A stretch of 42,531 nt of DNA from Pseudonocardia bannensis (GTDB lineage: Bacteria > Actinomycetota > Actinomycetes > Mycobacteriales > Pseudonocardiaceae). Numbering within the stretch: position 1 is the stretch's first letter; each line of letters starts with the position of its first letter. This document shows positions 39,531 through 42,531 of the stretch, piece by piece. Where the stretch lies: assembly GCF_012911875.1 (NCBI RefSeq), contig NZ_JAAXKZ010000042.1, positions 1 to 42,531 on the forward strand, read 5' to 3'. Below the pieces are notes generated by a model, which searched no databases, was not told the origin of the DNA, and saw only the letters and a program-made list of their open reading frames with translations. The position numbers and the translations under genes are program-made.

Positions 39531-40952
39531 CTACCCCGCTTCGCGCCCGGCCCGGCCGACGGGCCGGGCGTCGTCAGGCGTGGCGCTGTGCTCGGGCGGC
39601 CCGGCGGCGGGCGGTGGCGCAGCGACGGCCCGGTGCCCGTTGCGCTCACCGGAGTCGACGGTCTGATCGTGTGCCTGCTCGAAGGTGATGATGCGGTGGC
39701 CGCGGTTGTTGGAGAACGTGAGCGCGCGGGCCCAGGTGTAGATCGTGCCCAGCCGGTTGCCCCAGCCGATCAGGTACAGCACATGAATGAAACCCCATAT
39801 GGTGTAGCCGATCCAGCCGGTGAACTTCATCCCGAACGCATCCGCCACCGCGGCCCGGTGCCCGATCGTCGCCATGCTGCCCTTGTCGACGTACTTGAAC
39901 GGCTCGATGTTCTGGTCGCCGTCCAGCCGGGCCTTGATCACCTTGCCGACGTAGCGGCCCTCCTGCATCGCCGGCTGCGCCACCCCGGGCAACTTGTTCA
40001 GCGACACCATGTCCCCGATCGCGAACACCTCCGGATGTCCCGCCACCGTGCAGTCCGGGTTCACCGGAATCCGTCCCGCCCGGTCGGTCTCCACACCCGT
40101 CTTCTCCGCCAGCATCTTCGCCAGCGGCGAGGCCTGCACCCCGGCCGCCCAGATCCGGGTGCGGGTCCGGATGGTCTCCAGCCCGTCCGGGCCCTTCACG
40201 GTGATGCTCTCGTCGTCCATGCCGACCGCGAGAGTGTCGGTCCGGACCTCCACACCCATCTTCTCCAGCCGCTGGTGGGTGTAGCGCTGCAGCTTCGCGG
40301 CGAAGGGCGGCAGCACCGCCGGGGCGCCCTCCAGCAGCAGGATCCGCGCCTCGGTGGTGTCCACCGAGCGGTAGTCCTGCGGCAGCACCTTGTGCGCGAG
40401 CTCGGCCACCTGCCCGACCAGCTCCACCCCGGTCGGGCCCGCCCCGACCACCACGAACGTCAGCCATTCCGCCCGCTCCTGCGGGTCGGTGGCCAACTCG
40501 GCCATCTCGAACGCCGACAGGATGCGGTCCCGCAGGTGGCGCGCGTCCTCCACCGTCTTCATACCGGGCGCGAACTGCGCGAACTCATCACGCCCGAAGT
40601 AGGAGTGCGTCGCCCCGGCGGCGACGACGAGCGTGTCGTAGGGCAGCCCCAGCGGGCGTCCGTCCGGACCCTCGGCCCGCACCACCTTCCGCTCCAGATC
40701 CAGATCGTGCACATCGGCCAGCAACGCCCGCGCGTTCTTCTGCTTCTTGATCACGCTGCGCAACGCCGGCGCGATCAACCCGGGCGGCAGGATCCCCGCC
40801 GCCACCTGGTACAGCAGCGGCTGGAACAGATGGTGGTTCGTCCGATCCACCACCGTCACGTCCACGTCGACGTGCGCCAGGCTCCGGGTGACGTTCAAGC
40901 CACCGAACCCGCCGCCGACCACGACCACCCGGTGCCGTCGATCCCCGGTCAT
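39531..40952 (-). CDS. ndh: Type II NADH dehydrogenase
   Basis: 473 residues. Two Rossmann motifs are intact: FAD-binding RVVVVGGGFGGLNVTRSL at the N-terminus and NAD-binding LTFVVVGAGPTGVELVGQVA in the middle. Also HHLFQPLLYQVAAGILPPGL (quinone-site region) and AIGDMV. Near the C-terminus is the hydrophobic amphipathic membrane anchor GWIGYTIWGFIHVLYLIGWG, then a polar 50-residue tail. It oxidises NADH and reduces menaquinone at the inner face of the membrane without pumping protons. ATG 40952 has GGGGAGG upstream and overlaps the stop of the broken MBL hydrolase by four bases, showing that the two were once an operon. Confidence 0.94.
   Translation of the reverse strand: MTGDRRHRVVVVGGGFGGLNVTRSLAHVDVDVTVVDRTNHHLFQPLLYQVAAGILPPGLIAPALRSVIKKQKNARALLADVHDLDLERKVVRAEGPDGRPLGLPYDTLVVAAGATHSYFGRDEFAQFAPGMKTVEDARHLRDRILSAFEMAELATDPQERAEWLTFVVVGAGPTGVELVGQVAELAHKVLPQDYRSVDTTEARILLLEGAPAVLPPFAAKLQRYTHQRLEKMGVEVRTDTLAVGMDDESITVKGPDGLETIRTRTRIWAAGVQASPLAKMLAEKTGVETDRAGRIPVNPDCTVAGHPEVFAIGDMVSLNKLPGVAQPAMQEGRYVGKVIKARLDGDQNIEPFKYVDKGSMATIGHRAAVADAFGMKFTGWIGYTIWGFIHVLYLIGWGNRLGTIYTWARALTFSNNRGHRIITFEQAHDQTVDSGERNGHRAVAAPPPAAGPPEHSATPDDARPVGRAGREAG
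39544..39570 (-). terminator. Hairpin at the end of ndh
   Basis: CGCCCGGCCC (39544-39553) pairs with GGGCCGGGCG (39561-39570) around a seven-base loop. It covers the last codons of the gene, so termination here would need the stem to extend past the stop; it may be only codon-driven. Confidence 0.3.
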
Positions 40953-41597
40953 CTGTCCACCTCCCCTTCTCGGTGTTCCACCGGCCGCCACAGGTAGACC
41001 CCGTCCGGTCGGCGGCCTCTGGTCAGCACGCCCCGCACCTCGTGGAAGGCGAGGTAGGCGAGTATCTCGGCCATCGCGAAATGCCGCTGCGCGCCCGTCA
41101 GCGCCGAGCGGAACAACTCGAGTTCCGTGGCCGGGTACTCCCGCGTCTCGACGAGCTCCCGGGTCTGCCTCAGGCGGCGCCGCTTGCCCTGCGCGATGGC
41201 ATCGGCCCGGCGCGCTCCGTCGCGGAACGGAGCGCCGGGGCCGGGCGAGTGCCCGGGGGTGTGCAGGATCTCCCACTCCCGCCCGTTCGCGGTGAAGCGC
41301 TCGCCGCCGGCGAGGAGCGTGCTGGGCCGGCCGATCGACGGCATCACGGGCATCCGGTCGAGCAGCCCCGCGGAGCTCTCGGTTCCAGAGAGCTGCCGCA
41401 GGCGGCCAGCGCGGCGCTGAGCGCCGTCGGGGTCCGGGGTCTCCGCCCTCCACCGCGGCCGCGGCGATGCCGCAGTCGACGAGCGTGTCGCCGGCGTCCC
41501 CGGTGAGCAGGTAGACACTCACCGTCGGGACACCGTGGATGCCGAGCGGCAACGCGAGCCCGTGCACTCCGGTGGCGACCTCGGCCGGGCCGGTCAT
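40949..41597 (-). pseudogene. MBL-fold metallo-hydrolase, frameshifted and internally deleted
   Basis: The N-terminus (ATG 41597: GVHGLALPLGIHGVPTVSVY, then LLTGDAGDTLVDCGIAAAAV) is a normal metallo-beta-lactamase-fold beginning. It then shifts frame, and the rest is read in the neighbouring frame: GRPSTLLAGGERFTANGREW, EILHTPGHSPG (a conserved metal-ligand His) and the C-terminal helix ETREYPATELELFRSALTGA with MAEILAYLAFHEVRGVLTRG. The central HxHxDH metal-binding motif is missing, and sequence between HTPGHSPG and the C-terminal part is shortened. The encoded enzyme cannot be active. Its end overlaps the ndh start by four bases. Confidence 0.75.
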
Positions 41598-41670
41598 GCC
41601 CGCAACGTCACGCATCACGCCGTCCACTGGCAACACGCGCTTCCACTCAGCGGACCGATCAGCAGGTGTG

Positions 41671-41817
41671 TCAGCTCTTGATCTGCGCGACGGCCCGCAG
41701 TTCCTCGGGTGTCGCGGTACCGCAGCCGAAGAACTCCAGGTACGCCGGGATCATCTCGAACAGCATGTCGCTGCCCACCTGGATCCGGCAGCCCCGTCCA
41801 GCGGGTGCGCGCGGCAC
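41671..41817 (-). pseudogene. Unidentified C-terminal fragment (~48 aa)
   Basis: A short frame, from a possible GTG at 41817, encodes RIQVGSDMLFEMIPAYLEFF, then GCGTATPEELRAVAQIKS and a stop. It looks like the C-terminal helices of a real protein with good codon use, lying between two decayed genes. I cannot assign the family. The N-terminal part, if any, has been lost or fused to the methyltransferase end. Confidence 0.45.
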
Positions 41818-41829
41818 TCGTCGCGACGA

Positions 41830-42482
41830 TCAGCTCTCGCGGCGCCTGACCCGGACCCGGCCCGAGGCCAGGTATCCGCCACCCATCGCCACCTCGCGCA
41901 CGTCCAGGTCGGACACCCGGTCGGCCAGGTGAGCCCACGGCCGATCGAAGCCGGTGAAGTCCCGGACGTACGGGGCGTGCAGGGCCAGCACCCCCGCGTT
42001 CAGCGCAACCGCCCAGACCGGCGCCCACTTGCCGCCACCGATCCGCCGGGCCGTACGTGTTCCAGAACGTTGTCGATCGCGTCCGGTGACTGCAGGAGGT
42101 CGTGCACGGCGCAGAACAGCGCGTGGTCGGCGACGACGGGCAGGTCGGTGTCCTCCACCGCGGCCTCGATCAGTACCACGTTGTCCCACCCCTCGTTGGC
42201 CACCCGTTTGGCCGCGACGGTGAGCATGTCCGGGGAGGCGTCCACCCCGATGACGGTTCCGGCGCGCCCGACGCGCTCCTGCAGCAGTTCGAAACACAGG
42301 CCGGTGCCGCAGCCGACGTCGAGCACGACGTCGCCACTCGTCAGCGGGAGCAGGTCGACCAGGCTCCGCCGATAGGTCTCGAAGGTGCGGGTGCGCGCGT
42401 CGTACACCGTGGCGTCGCTGCTGTACGCGCGTTGTGCGGCGAGGGCGGTGCGGACGGACCGGGGCAGGACGGGACGGGGCAT
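41830..42482 (-). pseudogene. Class I SAM methyltransferase with a frameshift
   Basis: From ATG 42482 (GAGAGG upstream) the frame encodes RAYSSDATVYDARTRTFETY, the SAM loop DVVLDVGCGTGLCFELLQER, VIGVDASPDMLTVAAKRVAN and VADHALFCAVHDLLQSPDAI. It then leaves the methyltransferase sequence at about 42040 and ends prematurely near 42000. The expected C-terminus continues in another frame: GGKWAPVWAVALNAGVLALH, then APYVRDFTGFDRPWAHLADR and VREVAMGGGYLASGRVRVRR, to the stop at 41830. A small deletion around the gcggcaagtggg region is the simplest cause. The SAM site is intact but the C-terminal subdomain is detached. Confidence 0.75.
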
Positions 42483-42531
42483 ACGGGCCCTCTCGACGAT
42501 CGCCACCCGGCATCGGCGGGCGGGGCGGGCC

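Noticed and set aside
1..42531. CRISPR arrays, insertion sequences, integrases, tRNA or rRNA genes
   Set aside because: No short regularly spaced direct repeats, no transposase or recombinase motifs, and no tRNA or rRNA consensus sequences were found by eye.

Overview
The window is very GC-rich DNA, strongly biased to G or C at third codon positions, with frequent GTG and TTG starts. Gene content and protein sequences point to an actinomycete, most likely the Pseudonocardiaceae (Pseudonocardia-like). This is judged from protein style alone; no search was run. I see no tRNA, rRNA, CRISPR array, transposase or phage module.

Layout. (1) 1-3.6 kb: a multi-HAMP sensor kinase running off the left edge, divergent from a phosphatase with an anti-sigma-type ATPase domain, GAF-like regions and a SpoIIE domain. 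(2) 3.6-10.4 kb: a stress and accessory island with a short-chain dehydrogenase remnant, small hypotheticals, a hemerythrin protein, an unusual cytochrome P450, a CBS-pair protein, a holin-like/DUF3618 membrane pair and a MEDS-ATPase regulator. (3) 10.4-16 kb: PfkB kinase plus SurE, a phoU remnant, a YihY/BrkB membrane protein, a BON-methyltransferase fusion, and a COG4315-type lipoprotein coupled to an S-adenosylmethionine hydrolase-type enzyme. (4) 16.1-26.2 kb: an eight-gene, tightly packed leftward operon of DUF917, HyuA-like ATPase, a three-subunit molybdenum hydroxylase (FAD, 2Fe-2S and Mo subunits), an LLM flavin/F420 oxidoreductase, a second HyuA-like ATPase and a second DUF917. A PucR-type regulator is divergent from it, with a perfect 15-bp palindrome in the shared upstream region. 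(5) 27.8-33.7 kb: Lrp and alanine dehydrogenase (divergent), an alpha/beta hydrolase, a stand-alone ATP-dependent DNA ligase and a POT-family peptide transporter. (6) 34.1-42.5 kb, all leftward: small stress-type proteins, dodecin coupled to lipoyl synthase, a universal stress protein, an MFS transporter with an ABM-like tail, a type II NADH dehydrogenase, and a run of broken genes (MBL hydrolase, an unidentified fragment and a methyltransferase).

The most interesting system is region 4. The arrangement suggests a complete catabolic route for a small nitrogen (perhaps sulfur-substituted) heterocycle. The Mo hydroxylase would oxidise the ring, the LLM enzyme would carry out a further redox step, and two HyuA/DUF917 pairs would open or process hydantoin-like rings, with PucR sensing the substrate. 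No HyuB subunit is present. The substrate is not determined by the sequence. A second theme is gene decay: at least six recognisable remnants or frameshifted genes lie in the intergenic spaces of an otherwise compact chromosome.
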